From Singulisphaera sp. GP187 (GTDB taxonomy: Bacteria > Planctomycetota > Phycisphaerae > Phycisphaerales > SM1A02), in NCBI GenBank assembly GCA_945869475.1, contig CAMBOV010000009.1, positions 1 to 64,000 on the forward strand: a DNA stretch of 64,000 bases, read 5' to 3'. A program made the position numbers and the translations under genes. This document shows, one piece after another, positions 29,096 to 38,693 of this stretch (its first letter is position 1; each line of letters starts with the position of its first letter). The notes beneath the pieces were generated by a model. That model had not been told where the DNA came from. It searched no databases and was given only the letters and a program-made list of their open reading frames with translations.

Positions 29096-29623
29096 ATGAT
29101 CGCCAAGGCGCAGCGCCACAGACACATCATCAAGTTGGTCGAATCTGGAAAGATCGCGAATCAACTCGACCTCGCGCAGCAACTCGCACGCGTTGGTGTC
29201 GACACAACACAGACCACCCTCTCTCGCGATCTGAGTGAGCTCGGTGTGGTGAAGTCCTCTGGCGGCTACTGCTTGCTCACGAGTGCACATGCGCCGGCAC
29301 ATGCGCTGGCACATGCGCTGGCACATGGCGTAGCGCTCGCGACGACTGTGCGGCGACTCTTGCTCGAGGTTTCAACAGGTGGTACGCAGGTCATCGTTCA
29401 CACTCCCCCAGGGCAAGCGAGCGCACTGGCAGTCGAGATCGACCGCGCCTCGCTCGCGGGAGTGCTCGGAACAATCGCGGGTGATGACTGCATCTTCGTG
29501 GCGTGCGCGAGCGTGACTGACGCCCGCCTCACCGCACGCAAACTGCAGAGTCTCTCGCAGCAGGCTCTTGCGCAGCAGCCTCGCGCCGATCGTCCGCTCG
29601 CAACGGCGAGCCGACGCCGCTAA
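29096..29623 (+). CDS. argR: Arginine repressor ArgR
   Basis: The 175-residue protein has the N-terminal winged helix (KLVESGKIANQLDLAQQL, TTQTTLSRDLSELGVVK) and the C-terminal arginine-binding, hexamer-forming domain (TGGTQVIVHTPPGQASALAVEIDR split at PPG, GTIAGDDCIFV). The GTIAGDD motif supplies the Asp residues that bind arginine. An Ala/His-rich insert (about residues 65-77), encoded by a 12-bp tandem repeat, lengthens the linker between domains. The gene is first in the arg operon and its promoter contains a palindrome. There is no Shine-Dalgarno site. Confidence 0.93.
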   Translation: MIAKAQRHRHIIKLVESGKIANQLDLAQQLARVGVDTTQTTLSRDLSELGVVKSSGGYCLLTSAHAPAHALAHALAHGVALATTVRRLLLEVSTGGTQVIVHTPPGQASALAVEIDRASLAGVLGTIAGDDCIFVACASVTDARLTARKLQSLSQQALAQQPRADRPLATASRRR

Positions 29624-29648
29624 TCGGGCCCACCCGAAACGCCATTCA

Positions 29649-30797
29649 ATGACCCATGCGACTTTCCATTTTGATTCCACGATTGCGCCGCGCCGCCGGT
29701 GCGTCGTCGTTGGCGCCGCTGGATATTCAGGCGCAGAAGTTGTGGGCATCCTGCTGAAGCATTCAGGAGTCGAAGTTGTTGGACTCTTCGGTTCAGCCTC
29801 TCGGGCCGACCACCCGCCGCGATTCGATCAACTCTTCCCGCGATTTCGTGGATGGACCAACTTGCACGTGCACGCCGCGACCGTCGAGGCGATCCTGGCA
29901 CTCACCCCCGACGCGGTCTTTCTTGCGACTCCCCACGAGGCGAGCCACGATCTCGCTCCAGCACTCTGCGCAGCCGGCATCACCGTGCTCGATCTTTCGG
30001 CGGCCTTTCGTCTGCGCGACCCCGCGGCGTATCCGAAGCACTACGCCTTCACGCACGCTCACACCGACTTACTCACTCGTGCGGTCTATGGGATCGCCGA
30101 ACTCAATCGCGACGCGATCGCGCAGGCGCAGTTGATCGCCGTGCCAGGGTGCTATCCAACAAGTGTGGTGCTCGCACTTCGACCGCTCATCGAAGCGGCT
30201 CTCGCAGACTCAACGCCGATCATCGTCGATTCCACAAGCGGCGTCAGCGGCGCGGGGCGTTCGCTCGCACTGAAGAGTTTGTTCTGTGAAGTGAGTCAGC
30301 AACCCTACGGCGTGTTTTCCCACCGTCACCAACCTGAAATGGCGCAGGAGAGTGGCGGCGACATCATCTTCACGCCACATCTTGGTCCCTTTGAGAGGGG
30401 AATTCTCTCGACCATGCACGTGACTCTTCGCGCAGGAGTCACCGAGGCCGATGTGCGTGCAGTTCTCACTGCGCGTTACGCGCATGAGCCATTTGTCACA
30501 CTGCTTCCCGCTGGCGAGTGGCCATCGGTGGCGGCAGTCGAAGGAAGCAATCGATGCGACATTGCGCTCGCGGTCGATCCGGCGCGCCGCCACCTCATCA
30601 TCTGCAGCGCGCTCGACAATCTTTTGAAGGGTGCGGCTGGTCAGGCCGTGCAGTGCTTCAACATTCGCTTCGGCTTTTCTGAGACGCTCGGATTCGCTGC
30701 GCCAGCGGTCATCGCACACGCCGCCCCACTCGCTTCACTCGCCCACGCCACCCCTCTCGCCCCTCTCGCCCCTCTCGCATGCGAGGCGCTGTCGTGA
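29649..30797 (+). CDS. argC: N-acetyl-gamma-glutamyl-phosphate reductase
   Basis: ArgC reduces N-acetylglutamyl phosphate to the semialdehyde, using NADPH. The 382-residue product begins with a Rossmann segment (VVVGAAGYSGAEVVGILL) and carries the active-site VPGCYPTS with Cys168, plus HRHQPEM. About 30 C-terminal residues (AAPLASLAHATPLAPLAPLACEALS split at LAHA) form a repetitive tail beyond the family end, encoded by 9-bp CCCCTCTCG repeats. The start ATG (29649) lies 25 nt after argR. Confidence 0.94.
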   Translation: MTHATFHFDSTIAPRRRCVVVGAAGYSGAEVVGILLKHSGVEVVGLFGSASRADHPPRFDQLFPRFRGWTNLHVHAATVEAILALTPDAVFLATPHEASHDLAPALCAAGITVLDLSAAFRLRDPAAYPKHYAFTHAHTDLLTRAVYGIAELNRDAIAQAQLIAVPGCYPTSVVLALRPLIEAALADSTPIIVDSTSGVSGAGRSLALKSLFCEVSQQPYGVFSHRHQPEMAQESGGDIIFTPHLGPFERGILSTMHVTLRAGVTEADVRAVLTARYAHEPFVTLLPAGEWPSVAAVEGSNRCDIALAVDPARRHLIICSALDNLLKGAAGQAVQCFNIRFGFSETLGFAAPAVIAHAAPLASLAHATPLAPLAPLACEALS

Positions 30798-31630
30798 CGC
30801 CATCCACACTCTTCATCATCAAACTTGGCGGCGCACTGCTCGATGACCCACGCGCACTCGCTGCGACACTCGATGGCGTCGCTGCGATGCACCGCGCGAA
30901 CCCAGGCTGTGTGCTCATCGTGCACGGCGGCGGCAGCGCAGTCGATCGCCACCTCAACCGCCTCGGCGTCATCAGCGAGAAGCGTGATGGCATCCGCGTA
31001 ACTCCACCAGCGCAGATGACAGAAATCGCGGCCGTACTCAGTGGATCGGTGAACTCAACTCTTGTCGCACTGCTTCTCGCACGAGGCTGCAGCGCAGTTG
31101 GACTCTCGCTCGCCGATGGTTTCTCGACCGACGCGCGGGTTTCAACGCGATTCGACTTCGATCCTGGATGCGTCGGTGAGGTCACAGGTGGTGATCCACG
31201 GCTGATGCAGACTCTTTTACACGCGAGTTTTCTGCCCGTCGTCTCGAGCATCGCAGCCTCAAACGAGGGCGCCCTTCTGAATGTCAACGGCGACGACGCT
31301 GCAACAGAACTCGCGAAGATTCTCTGCGCAACTGGGCTTGTCTTTCTCACCGATGTTGACGGAGTGCTCGATGGCAGCGGCCAACTCATCGCATCGCTCA
31401 CAGGCGCAGAGATTGACGAGTTGATCGAACGTGGCGTGATCACTGGCGGAATGATTCCAAAGGTGCGCGGCGCGCTGGCGACGGCGCGATCGATGGGTGG
31501 GCAAGTCATCATCACATCGTGGCGCGATCCAACGATTCTCTCGAGACTCGCAACGGGACACGCCATCGGCACAGCGGTCTCTGCAACAACCACAACCCAC
31601 GCTTCACACACGGTGAGCCTCACCCGATGA
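30794..31630 (+). CDS. argB: Acetylglutamate kinase
   Basis: ArgB phosphorylates N-acetylglutamate. The kinase motifs are visible: KLGGALLDD, VHGGGSAVD, the substrate-binding NVNGDDAATELAKIL and FLTDVDGVLDG, and TGGMIPKVRGAL. The GTG at 30794 is chosen because it overlaps the argC stop as GTGA and has GAGG 8 nt upstream; the ATG at 30779 would extend into argC with no ribosome-binding site. The 278-residue product lacks the N-terminal helix typical of arginine-inhibited hexameric forms, so feedback sensitivity is uncertain. Confidence 0.94.
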   Translation: MTPSTLFIIKLGGALLDDPRALAATLDGVAAMHRANPGCVLIVHGGGSAVDRHLNRLGVISEKRDGIRVTPPAQMTEIAAVLSGSVNSTLVALLLARGCSAVGLSLADGFSTDARVSTRFDFDPGCVGEVTGGDPRLMQTLLHASFLPVVSSIAASNEGALLNVNGDDAATELAKILCATGLVFLTDVDGVLDGSGQLIASLTGAEIDELIERGVITGGMIPKVRGALATARSMGGQVIITSWRDPTILSRLATGHAIGTAVSATTTTHASHTVSLTR

Positions 31631-32613
31631 CGACAAACCCCCCACTCCTCATGACGCGCGATCTCTTGCAGATCACCGACTTGTCGGCGACTGAAATCGC
31701 CGAGCTCTTCGCCCTTTCGACTCGGCTCAAGGCGAACTATCCCGCCTACGCGTCAACTCTTGCCCAACGTTCGCTCGCGATGCTCTTCGAGAAACCATCG
31801 CTTCGCACGCGCGTCTCGTTTGAACTCGGCTTCCAGAAACTTGGAGGTGGAGTCACGTTTCTCGACCATCAAAGCTCACCCATTGGTACACGTGAGCCTG
31901 TCGAGGATTACGCTCGTAATCTCTCGCGCTGGGTCGATGTGGTGGCGATTCGCTGTCAGTCGCATGAACTTCTCACACGCTTCGCCGCGGCGAGTTCGGT
32001 GCCCGTGATCAACGCGCTCAGCGATCTGCACCACCCCTGCCAAGCACTCGCCGACCTTTTCACGCTCGTCGAGACGGGAATTCCCATCGATCAATTGCAT
32101 CTCGCGTGGATCGGCGATGGCAACAACGTCTGCCATTCGCTCATCGAAACGATTGCCACCCTCGGCGGACGGATGACCGTCATCACTCCAACTGCGTGTC
32201 GACCATCCGCCGAGATCTTGCGCACTGCCGACGCACGCGCCTGTCGAAGTGGGGCGCGCATCGTCTGCACCGATGACCTCGCAGCCGTCGCTGGAGCCGA
32301 CGCGCTCTACACCGACGTCTGGGTTTCGATGGGTGAAGAGTCGCTCGCCACCGAGAAGACTGCAATGCTCACTCCCTTTCGCGTCGACAGTGCACTCATG
32401 AAGCGTGCAGGATCGCAAGCTCGCTTCATGCACTGTCTGCCCGCCCACCGCGGCGACGAGGTCTCGGCAGATGTCATTGACTCGCCTGCTTCGATCGTTT
32501 TCGATCAAGCCGAAAACCGAATGCACGTTCAAAACGCACTCATGCTCGCACTCTTACGCCCCGACATTGCTCGGCGCTCACACGCACCAGCCCACGCAAC
32601 CACCAACCCGTAG
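31627..32613 (+). CDS. argF: Ornithine carbamoyltransferase
   Basis: ArgF makes citrulline from ornithine and carbamoyl phosphate. The 328-residue protein has the carbamoyl-phosphate loop FEKPSLRTR (Ser58-Thr61), the [10 protein letters not shown] motif and the active-site HCLPAHRG with Cys270. The Ser-Leu-Arg-Thr loop (instead of Ser-Thr-Arg-Thr) matches a common OTCase variant, and N-acetylornithine specificity is less likely. The ATG overlaps the argB stop as ATGA. argD (aminotransferase), expected between argB and argF, is absent here. Confidence 0.93.
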   Translation: MTTNPPLLMTRDLLQITDLSATEIAELFALSTRLKANYPAYASTLAQRSLAMLFEKPSLRTRVSFELGFQKLGGGVTFLDHQSSPIGTREPVEDYARNLSRWVDVVAIRCQSHELLTRFAAASSVPVINALSDLHHPCQALADLFTLVETGIPIDQLHLAWIGDGNNVCHSLIETIATLGGRMTVITPTACRPSAEILRTADARACRSGARIVCTDDLAAVAGADALYTDVWVSMGEESLATEKTAMLTPFRVDSALMKRAGSQARFMHCLPAHRGDEVSADVIDSPASIVFDQAENRMHVQNALMLALLRPDIARRSHAPAHATTNP

Positions 32614-32654
32614 TTCGTTCAATCACATTCACTCTCATCGCCTCGAAGGAACTC

Positions 32655-33959
32655 ATGATGACCAACCTGACACACCAGCCCAGCGCATTCACACCTCGCC
32701 GCGTTTCACTCGCCTACTCCGGAGGGCTCGACACCTCCTGCATCATTCCATGGCTCGTCGAGACGTACGGTTGCGAAGTCATCGCCGTCGTCGCTGACGT
32801 TGGACAGGGCGCGCGCGAGCTCGAAGGCATCGAGGCCAAGGCCATCCGCTCAGGCGCGACCAAGTGCGTGATCAAAGATCTTCGCAAAGCATTTCTCGAA
32901 GAATTTGCCTATCCAATGGCAATCGCCGGATCGGTCTACGAAGGTCGCTACCTGCTGGGAACGTCGATCGCCCGTCCAATCATTGCGCGAGCGCAAGTCG
33001 AGGTTGCCCTCGAAGAGGGTTGCGATGCGCTCAGCCACGGCTGCACCGGCAAAGGCAACGATCAAGTGCGGTTCGAGTTCACCTTCGCTGCGCTCGCGCC
33101 ACATCTCCCGGTGATTGCGCCCTGGCGATTGTGGAATCTCAAGAGCCGTGAGCAGATGCTCGACTATCTCAAGGTTCGAGACATCCCCTGCGCAGCGAGC
33201 GCCGAAAAGATTTATTCGCGCGATGCCAACATGTGGCACATCTCGCACGAGGGTGGAGAACTCGAAGATCCGTGGAAGGCGCCACCCGAAGATGTGTGGA
33301 TGCTCACCTGCGATCCTCGCAGGGCACCCGATGCCGGCGCCGAAGTCATGCTCTCTTTTCGCGCTGGATTTCCCACGGCAATCGACGGCGTTCCGATGGA
33401 TTCCGTCACGATTCTCGAGACGCTCAATCGCATCGGTGGAGCGCACGGCGTCGGTCGCGTCGATCTCGTCGAGAACCGACTCGTCGGAATGAAAAGCCGC
33501 GGCGCGTACGAGACTCCAGGAGGAACGATCCTTATCGAAGCGCTCAACGGACTCGAACAACTCTGCTACGACCGCGACACACTGCAGTGGCGTCAACAAG
33601 TCGCCCTGCAATTCGCCCGCATTGTGTACGAGGGCACCTGGTTCACTCCACTGCGCGAAACGCTCTGGGAAGGGTTCAAGAAAGCAGCCTCTGTTCTGGA
33701 TGGCGACGTGCGGGTTCGACTCTTCAAAGGAACCGCCACCGTTGCAGGACGGCGCAGCCCCAATTCGCTTTACAGCCAGGAATTTGCGACCTTCGGCGTC
33801 GACGAGGTCTATGACCAGACGCACGCAGAGGGATTCATCCGCCTCTTCTCATTGCCAACCCGCATTCGCGCACTTCGAGATGCGAGTGCGACAGCGACGC
33901 AGCGATCCCGCGCAGACACCCGCGCACCCAACGACGTCGTTGAGCAGGTCGCTCGATGA
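32655..33959 (+). CDS. argG: Argininosuccinate synthase
   Basis: ArgG joins citrulline and aspartate at ATP cost. The 434-residue product has the PP-loop [14 protein letters not shown], the STGKGND-like segment [27 protein letters not shown] and the [11 protein letters not shown] motif. It starts at ATG 32655 after GAAGGAAC. About 25 extra residues at the C-terminus are rich in Arg/Ser/Thr. The 41-nt gap to argF contains no palindrome like that at argR. Confidence 0.95.
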   Translation: MMTNLTHQPSAFTPRRVSLAYSGGLDTSCIIPWLVETYGCEVIAVVADVGQGARELEGIEAKAIRSGATKCVIKDLRKAFLEEFAYPMAIAGSVYEGRYLLGTSIARPIIARAQVEVALEEGCDALSHGCTGKGNDQVRFEFTFAALAPHLPVIAPWRLWNLKSREQMLDYLKVRDIPCAASAEKIYSRDANMWHISHEGGELEDPWKAPPEDVWMLTCDPRRAPDAGAEVMLSFRAGFPTAIDGVPMDSVTILETLNRIGGAHGVGRVDLVENRLVGMKSRGAYETPGGTILIEALNGLEQLCYDRDTLQWRQQVALQFARIVYEGTWFTPLRETLWEGFKKAASVLDGDVRVRLFKGTATVAGRRSPNSLYSQEFATFGVDEVYDQTHAEGFIRLFSLPTRIRALRDASATATQRSRADTRAPNDVVEQVAR

Positions 33960-35923
33960 GCGTGACGTGGGCAGGGCGATTTGCGACCGTGGCCGCGCCA
34001 CTCTTTCGAGAGTTCAACGACTCGCTTCCATTCGATCGCGCCTTGCTTGCGCAGGACATCGAAGGCAGCGTCGCGTGGGCTCGAGCACTCGGCCGCGCCG
34101 ATGTGCTCACCACTGAAGAGACCGCACTGCTCGTTGATGCGCTGGGCGAGGTACTGCGCGCTGCGCACGAGAATCCGTCGCTGCTGACAACCGCCTCGGA
34201 TGAAGATGTGCACTCGTGGGTCGAGCGTGAACTCGTCGCCCGCATCGGCGCATTGGGTAAGAAATTGCACACTGGGCGCAGTCGCAATGACCAAGTTGCG
34301 ACCGACCTTCGCCTCTGGACACGTGCGCAGATTTCGGCGCGCCAGCACGAGATTGACGAGGCGATTCGAAGTCTCGTTTCACTCGCCGACCGCGAGTGCT
34401 CGACGGTTTTTCCTGGATACACCCATCTGCAGCGGGCTCAACCGATTCTCTTTGGTCATTGGTGCATGGCCTACGTGCAGATGCTCAGCCGCGACCGCGA
34501 ACGTTTCGGCGACGCCGCCGTTCGTGCGAATCTCTGCCCACTGGGCTCAGGCGCGCTCGCAGGCACCGCCTACGCAATCGATCGAGTGCAACTCGCGCAT
34601 GATCTTGGATTCGCCGCACCGACTGCGAACTCTCTCGATGCTGTCAGCGACCGCGACTTCGTCGTTGAATCGCTGGCCGCAAGCGCACTGGCGTCTGTGC
34701 ATCTCTCACGACTCGCTGAAGATCTCATTTTCTACGCCACGGGCGAAGCAGGGTTGATCGAACTCTCTGAGTCGGTCACCAGCGGCTCAAGCCTTATGCC
34801 GCAGAAGAAAAATCCTGATGCGCTCGAACTGATTCGAGGCAAGACTGGACGGCAAATCGCCAACCTCGTCAACATTCTCACCGTGCTCAAGGGCCTCCCC
34901 CTCGCATACAACAAAGATTTGCAAGAGGACAAAGAACCACTCTTCGACGCGATGAAGCATCTCTCGCTGAGTCTTCGCATGATTCCACCGGTGCTCGACG
35001 GACTCATCGTCAACCGCGAGCGCGCTCGAATCGCCGCAGCTGGGGGATACTCCAACGCCACTGAACTCGCCGACTACCTCGTCGCGCAGGGCATCCCGTT
35101 TCGCGAGGCCCACCACTCTGCCGGACGCCTCGTTCGCGCAGCAATTCTCGAGCAAAAGCCGCTCGAAGAACTCTCCGTGAGCGAGATGCAGAACGTCGAG
35201 CCACGGATCGGTGCCGACGTCTACGTTGCACTCACCGTCGACAGCGCCGTTGCGAAACGCAATGTGCTCGGCGGAACCTCTCCTCGTCAAGTTGCAGCGT
35301 CGGTCGCTGCCGCTCGCGAGCAACTCGCCGCGAGTGCGAATGAAAGCGACGAGAGTTTCGCACCCGCCGATGATGCGGCACTCGCATTCACGATTCGCGA
35401 AGCGCACATCAACGACCTCGACGCGATTTGCGCAATCGTGGAGCACTGGGCGCGACAAGGAGAGCATCTCCCCCGCTCACGCGATGAGATTCTTGAATCG
35501 CTCTCAGAGTTCGCAGTCGCTGTGCGCGGCGACCGGGTCGTTGGATGCGGATCACTCTGGATCTACACCCCACAAGTCGCCGAGATTCGTTCGCTCGGTG
35601 TCGCGCCGGGACAAAAGGGCGGCGGGCTTGGTACGTCACTCACGAAGTACTTCGTCGATTGGGCGGGCGACCTTGGAATTCCGAAGGTCTTCGTGCTCAC
35701 GCGCGCACCAGACTTCTTCGGCCGGTGCGGATTCAAGACCGTCAGTGTGAGCACCCTTCCAGAAAAGGTCTTGAAGGACTGCGCCACCTGCCCGCGAAAC
35801 ACGGCGTGCGACGAAGTTGCGATGACCATTGACACGAGAGCAGTCACGCTTGGCGGATCGCCGACGCTTGGCGGATCGCCGACGCTTGGCGGATCGCTCA
35901 CGCTTGGGACCGCTGCGAAATGA
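33956..35923 (+). CDS. argH: Argininosuccinate lyase fused to N-acetylglutamate synthase-type GNAT domain
   Basis: Residues about 1-460 form an argininosuccinate lyase, with [25 protein letters not shown] and the family signature [13 protein letters not shown] (around residues 276-290). From about residue 476 a GNAT acetyltransferase follows ([15 protein letters not shown]), with the acetyl-CoA loop [11 protein letters not shown] and a terminal Cys cluster [10 protein letters not shown] typical of short ArgA-like N-acetylglutamate synthases. So one protein probably does the first and last steps of arginine synthesis. The last 25 residues are TLGGSP repeats. It overlaps argG and argJ by ATGA. 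Confidence 0.92.
   Translation: MSVTWAGRFATVAAPLFREFNDSLPFDRALLAQDIEGSVAWARALGRADVLTTEETALLVDALGEVLRAAHENPSLLTTASDEDVHSWVERELVARIGALGKKLHTGRSRNDQVATDLRLWTRAQISARQHEIDEAIRSLVSLADRECSTVFPGYTHLQRAQPILFGHWCMAYVQMLSRDRERFGDAAVRANLCPLGSGALAGTAYAIDRVQLAHDLGFAAPTANSLDAVSDRDFVVESLAASALASVHLSRLAEDLIFYATGEAGLIELSESVTSGSSLMPQKKNPDALELIRGKTGRQIANLVNILTVLKGLPLAYNKDLQEDKEPLFDAMKHLSLSLRMIPPVLDGLIVNRERARIAAAGGYSNATELADYLVAQGIPFREAHHSAGRLVRAAILEQKPLEELSVSEMQNVEPRIGADVYVALTVDSAVAKRNVLGGTSPRQVAASVAAAREQLAASANESDESFAPADDAALAFTIREAHINDLDAICAIVEHWARQGEHLPRSRDEILESLSEFAVAVRGDRVVGCGSLWIYTPQVAEIRSLGVAPGQKGGGLGTSLTKYFVDWAGDLGIPKVFVLTRAPDFFGRCGFKTVSVSTLPEKVLKDCATCPRNTACDEVAMTIDTRAVTLGGSPTLGGSPTLGGSLTLGTAAK
35846..35909. 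repeat. 18-bp repeats at the 3' end of argH
   Basis: The unit ACGCTTGGCGGATCGCCG is present 3.5 times and encodes TLGGSP repeats in the last 25 codons of the ArgH-GNAT protein, just before the ATGA overlap with argJ. It leaves the reading frame intact because 18 is a multiple of three. Confidence 0.9.
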
Positions 35924-37116
35924 CGCAGTGCGCACCACCCGTCTGGCCAGTGGGCTTTCTCGCAGGCAGCGTCTGCGCGGGAATCAAAAAACAAGGCGTT
36001 CCAGATCTCGCGTTGATTCTCGGCGAATCGCCGCTCACCGCCGCTGCGGTCTTCACGAAGAATCTTGTCTGCGCGGCACCGATTCAACTTTCGAAATCGC
36101 ATCTCGCGTACTCGCACACAAAAATCTCAGCCCTGCTGATCAATTCAGGATGCGCCAACGCCGCGACCGGTGCCGAAGGTCTGACGCGAGCGCGACGCGC
36201 AACCACTGCGCTCGCTGCGCTCTTGCATGTCGACGCAACGACCGTTCTCACCAATTCAACCGGAGTCATCGGCGTGCAGTTGCCCGTCGATCGCATCGAG
36301 GCCGCATTGCCATCCCTTGTTGCCTCGGTGCAAGCTGGTTCCTGCGAATCCTTCGCGCGCGCGATCATGACGACGGACACCCGTCCAAAGTGGTCGACTC
36401 GAACTATTCACTGGACTGTCGGCGCGACAGCGCACACCTGTCGTGTGACCGGCGTCGCAAAGGGTGCAGGGATGATTCATCCCAACATGGCCACGATGAT
36501 CGCCGTGCTTGCAACCGATGCGACGTGCACTCCACACGATCTCGACGCGCTTCTGCGCCACGCGGTCGACCGATCCTTTCACCGAATTTCTGTGGATGGC
36601 GACACGAGCACCAATGACAGCGTCTTTGCGCTCGCTTCCTGCACATCTGGCACTCCCCCCGCTGCAGAACTCGCTGAGGCATTCGACGCGGTCGCGCAAG
36701 ATCTCGCCCTTCTGGTCGTGCGCGACGGTGAAGGATTCGAGCGCGGCATCGAAGTGCGCGTCATCGGTGCCAAGACAAGCGACGATGCATTGCAAGTCGC
36801 GCGCACGATCGCGATGAGCCTCTTGGTACGCACCGCCGTCACGGGCGGCGATCCAAACTGGGGACGGATTCTCGCCGCAGCAGGTCGTGCGGGAGTCGCG
36901 TTCAACCCGGAGACGGTGCGACTCTCGACTGGAGGCATCGAACTCTTCGCCCACGGCGCTCCGACAGCGAGTGATCTCGCAGCAGTGCGCCTCGCATTCA
37001 CAGCTGAGTTGGTGAGGATTGAACTTGATCTCTCGATGGGAAGCGCATCCGATCACTTCTGGTCGTGCGGACTCACAAAGCGCTACGTCGAGATCAACGC
37101 CGACTACACCACATAG
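35920..37116 (+). CDS. argJ: Glutamate N-acetyltransferase / ornithine acetyltransferase
   Basis: ArgJ transfers the acetyl group from N-acetylornithine to glutamate, making the acetylated cycle. The 398-residue proenzyme carries the autocleavage motif KGAGMIHPNMATM, with Thr192 becoming the nucleophile of the beta chain, and TGGDPNWGRILAA near the C-terminus. The overlap with argH is ATGA. Whether it is mono- or bifunctional cannot be read from the sequence; the GNAT domain on ArgH would be needed in the monofunctional case to replenish acetylglutamate. It is the last gene of the operon and overlaps the convergent gene by 13 bp. Confidence 0.94.
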   Translation: MTQCAPPVWPVGFLAGSVCAGIKKQGVPDLALILGESPLTAAAVFTKNLVCAAPIQLSKSHLAYSHTKISALLINSGCANAATGAEGLTRARRATTALAALLHVDATTVLTNSTGVIGVQLPVDRIEAALPSLVASVQAGSCESFARAIMTTDTRPKWSTRTIHWTVGATAHTCRVTGVAKGAGMIHPNMATMIAVLATDATCTPHDLDALLRHAVDRSFHRISVDGDTSTNDSVFALASCTSGTPPAAELAEAFDAVAQDLALLVVRDGEGFERGIEVRVIGAKTSDDALQVARTIAMSLLVRTAVTGGDPNWGRILAAAGRAGVAFNPETVRLSTGGIELFAHGAPTASDLAAVRLAFTAELVRIELDLSMGSASDHFWSCGLTKRYVEINADYTT

Positions 37117-37598
37117 TGGGAGTTTTCGTCGGGCAGTTCAGCGAGGTGAACCGCGGCGCGGTCAAACACCGTACGCCACTCGCCGGTGAGACCAAAGCCG
37201 ATCACACGCAGCATCCGGCGAATCTCGGTTCGAGGCATGCGCGAGATCAGCACCCGCTCACAGGCGAGCGCACCTGCGATCGCAGCGGCATATTCGAGAA
37301 ACGCATCGAGCGCGACCGGGTTCTGGGATCGCATATCCGTTGAATCAAAGTCAGCCTTCGCACTCTCTTTCCACGCCGTCCACTGCTCGAGAGTCGTGAA
37401 CATCCCGCCGCGACGAGAGAGCACCTCGGCACTCCACGCCGCACCATCTTTCGCAGCACAGCGCGCCGCCACGAGATCGACGGGTTGCGCGCGCGACCCC
37501 AAGATCGTCGAGAAGAGCTGCATTGCGATCGGCGAGGTCACCATCCCCCGCTCGCTCCCACTCGTGTCTCCACCCACCCCAAAGAGTTCATCGTCCAT
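37104..37598 (-). CDS. Unknown 164-residue protein encoded with an ECF-like sigma factor
   Basis: No domain is recognised. The protein starts MDDELFG, is acidic at its N-terminus and contains a small Ala-rich helix (LEYAAAIAGALACERVLISR) that may be amphipathic and not membrane-spanning. It overlaps the sigma-factor gene by 11 nt, so the two are co-translated; a regulator or partner of the sigma factor is an inference. Its 3' end overlaps argJ by 13 nt on the opposite strand. Confidence 0.7.
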   Translation of the reverse strand: MDDELFGVGGDTSGSERGMVTSPIAMQLFSTILGSRAQPVDLVAARCAAKDGAAWSAEVLSRRGGMFTTLEQWTAWKESAKADFDSTDMRSQNPVALDAFLEYAAAIAGALACERVLISRMPRTEIRRMLRVIGFGLTGEWRTVFDRAAVHLAELPDENSHYVV

Positions 37599-38298
37599 TG
37601 AGTGCCTCCATCATCGTGCGTACTTCGGCGTCGAGCTCAGAACCGAGCGCTCCGTCCTTGCGCAGAATTCCAGCGAGCGCTCCTCGCAGCGACTCAGCGA
37701 CTGAGAACGCTCGCTGCGCAGCCTGTGCGCTGCTCAGGTGCAAACGCTCGCCAAGCGTCGCGTAGGGAACGCCGTCGATGTGATGCGCCCAGAAGATCTC
37801 CCACTCTTGCGACCGACCGCGTCGCTCGAGGTCGGTTTTCGTCTCAGTCATCGCTTGATCGAGCGCCGAGATTGCCCAGGCTCGCTCAAAAAGTTGTTCC
37901 GCCTCCATCGATTCGGAGGAGGGTTCGAGCGCACTGCCAGATTCTGTCTTCTTTGCGCGCATTCTCTCGCGGTGGCGCTCATGCACGTAGAGATTCAGTC
38001 CATTGCGAAGCCAGAGTCGCAGTCGAATTCCGCTCGCAAGCCAGGACCGCAGATAACTCATGTCGATGAGTCGACTCGCGAAGAAATCATGCACGAGTTC
38101 GTCCGCATCGGTTCGCACGCTCGAGTCCAGTCCGATCGCGCGGCAGTAGATTGTGAGAGGTCGCAAATAGCTCGTCATAACGTGACCACTCACGAGAAGT
38201 CGACCCGCCTCCCCCTCATCGAGTCGCTGCGAAATCCACAGAGTCTGCGTCTTTGGAAAGGACTTCGTTGGAGTTGGTTGGTCCGGAGTGACTGGCAT
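37588..38298 (-). CDS. ECF-type RNA polymerase sigma factor (divergent)
   Basis: The 236-residue protein fits a group of ECF-like sigma factors common in planctomycetes. DADELVHDFFASRLIDMSYLR resembles region 2 (DPEDLxQEFF...), and a C-terminal helix-turn-helix segment (WEIFWAHHIDGVPYATLGERL, then SSAQAAQRAFSVAESLRGAL) resembles region 4. An acidic linker separates them. The N-terminal 25 residues are unconserved. No anti-sigma gene with a membrane span is adjacent; the overlapping downstream gene is unknown. No Shine-Dalgarno precedes the ATG; TGAAAT sits about 9 nt upstream. Confidence 0.72.
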   Translation of the reverse strand: MPVTPDQPTPTKSFPKTQTLWISQRLDEGEAGRLLVSGHVMTSYLRPLTIYCRAIGLDSSVRTDADELVHDFFASRLIDMSYLRSWLASGIRLRLWLRNGLNLYVHERHRERMRAKKTESGSALEPSSESMEAEQLFERAWAISALDQAMTETKTDLERRGRSQEWEIFWAHHIDGVPYATLGERLHLSSAQAAQRAFSVAESLRGALAGILRKDGALGSELDAEVRTMMEALNGR

Positions 38299-38446
38299 GA
38301 GTGAGCGATTTCAGCGGTTTGTGCGGCTCGAACCCCCGCTGGAAAGAAAGTTACAAGATTTCGGTCAATGAACAAGCCACAAATGTCTATCTCTTCTGTC
38401 TGAGCCCTTCCAGGGATCACGCAACGCCGCGCAAGGAGTGCGAGGT

Positions 38447-38623
38447 TAGTTTCGCTTTCGAGGGGCACACTTCTGGGGAAGTTTTCGGGGGCACACTTCT
38501 GGGGAACTTTTCGGGGGCACACTTCTGGGGAACTTTTCGGGGGCACACTTCTGGGGAAGTTTTCGGGGACACACTTCTGGGGAAGTTTTCGGGGACACAC
38601 TTCTGGGGAACTTTTCGGGGGCA
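38447..38623. repeat. 26-bp tandem repeat array upstream of pheS
   Basis: The core CACACTTCTGGGG recurs exactly every 26 bp at 38466, 38492, 38518, 38544, 38570 and 38596, with degraded partial units at both ends. Within units GAAGTTTTC and GAACTTTTC alternate; GAAGT can pair with the ACTTC of the following unit, so RNA hairpins are possible. Since 26 is not a multiple of three, three units make a 78-nt superperiod that stays open in several frames on both strands; the plus-strand translations are rich in Phe, Gly and Thr. No protein is supported. Confidence 0.92.
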
Positions 38624-38638
38624 TTTCGGTTCTGGGTC

Positions 38639-38693
38639 ACTGGGGTGTCTGTTGCCTTTCACGCCCGTGGAAAGCACCGACACCCCAGTTTTT
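38639..38693 (+). terminator. Strong terminator hairpin 39 nt before pheS (candidate attenuator)
   Basis: ACTGGGGTGTC (38639-38649) pairs perfectly with GACACCCCAGT (38679-38689). An imperfect inner stem (TGCCTTTCACG with CGTGGAAAGCA) extends it, and five T residues follow (38689-38693). The T-run is on the plus strand, so it stops transcripts crossing the 26-bp repeats toward pheS. No plus-strand gene ends upstream, which is why an attenuator of a pheS leader transcript is considered. Confidence 0.8.

Noticed and set aside
38315-38340. Possible tRNA 3' half on the minus strand (GGGGGTTCGAGCC)
   Set aside because: The T-stem does not pair over five bases and no acceptor or anticodon arm is present.
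38447-38623. CRISPR array
   Set aside because: Units are directly adjacent with no unique spacers, and no cas gene is nearby.
38417-38683. Minus-strand frames through the 26-bp repeats (PPKSSPEVCPRK-type repeats)
   Set aside because: They arise because the repeat unit lacks stops on both strands; no ribosome-binding site or similarity.
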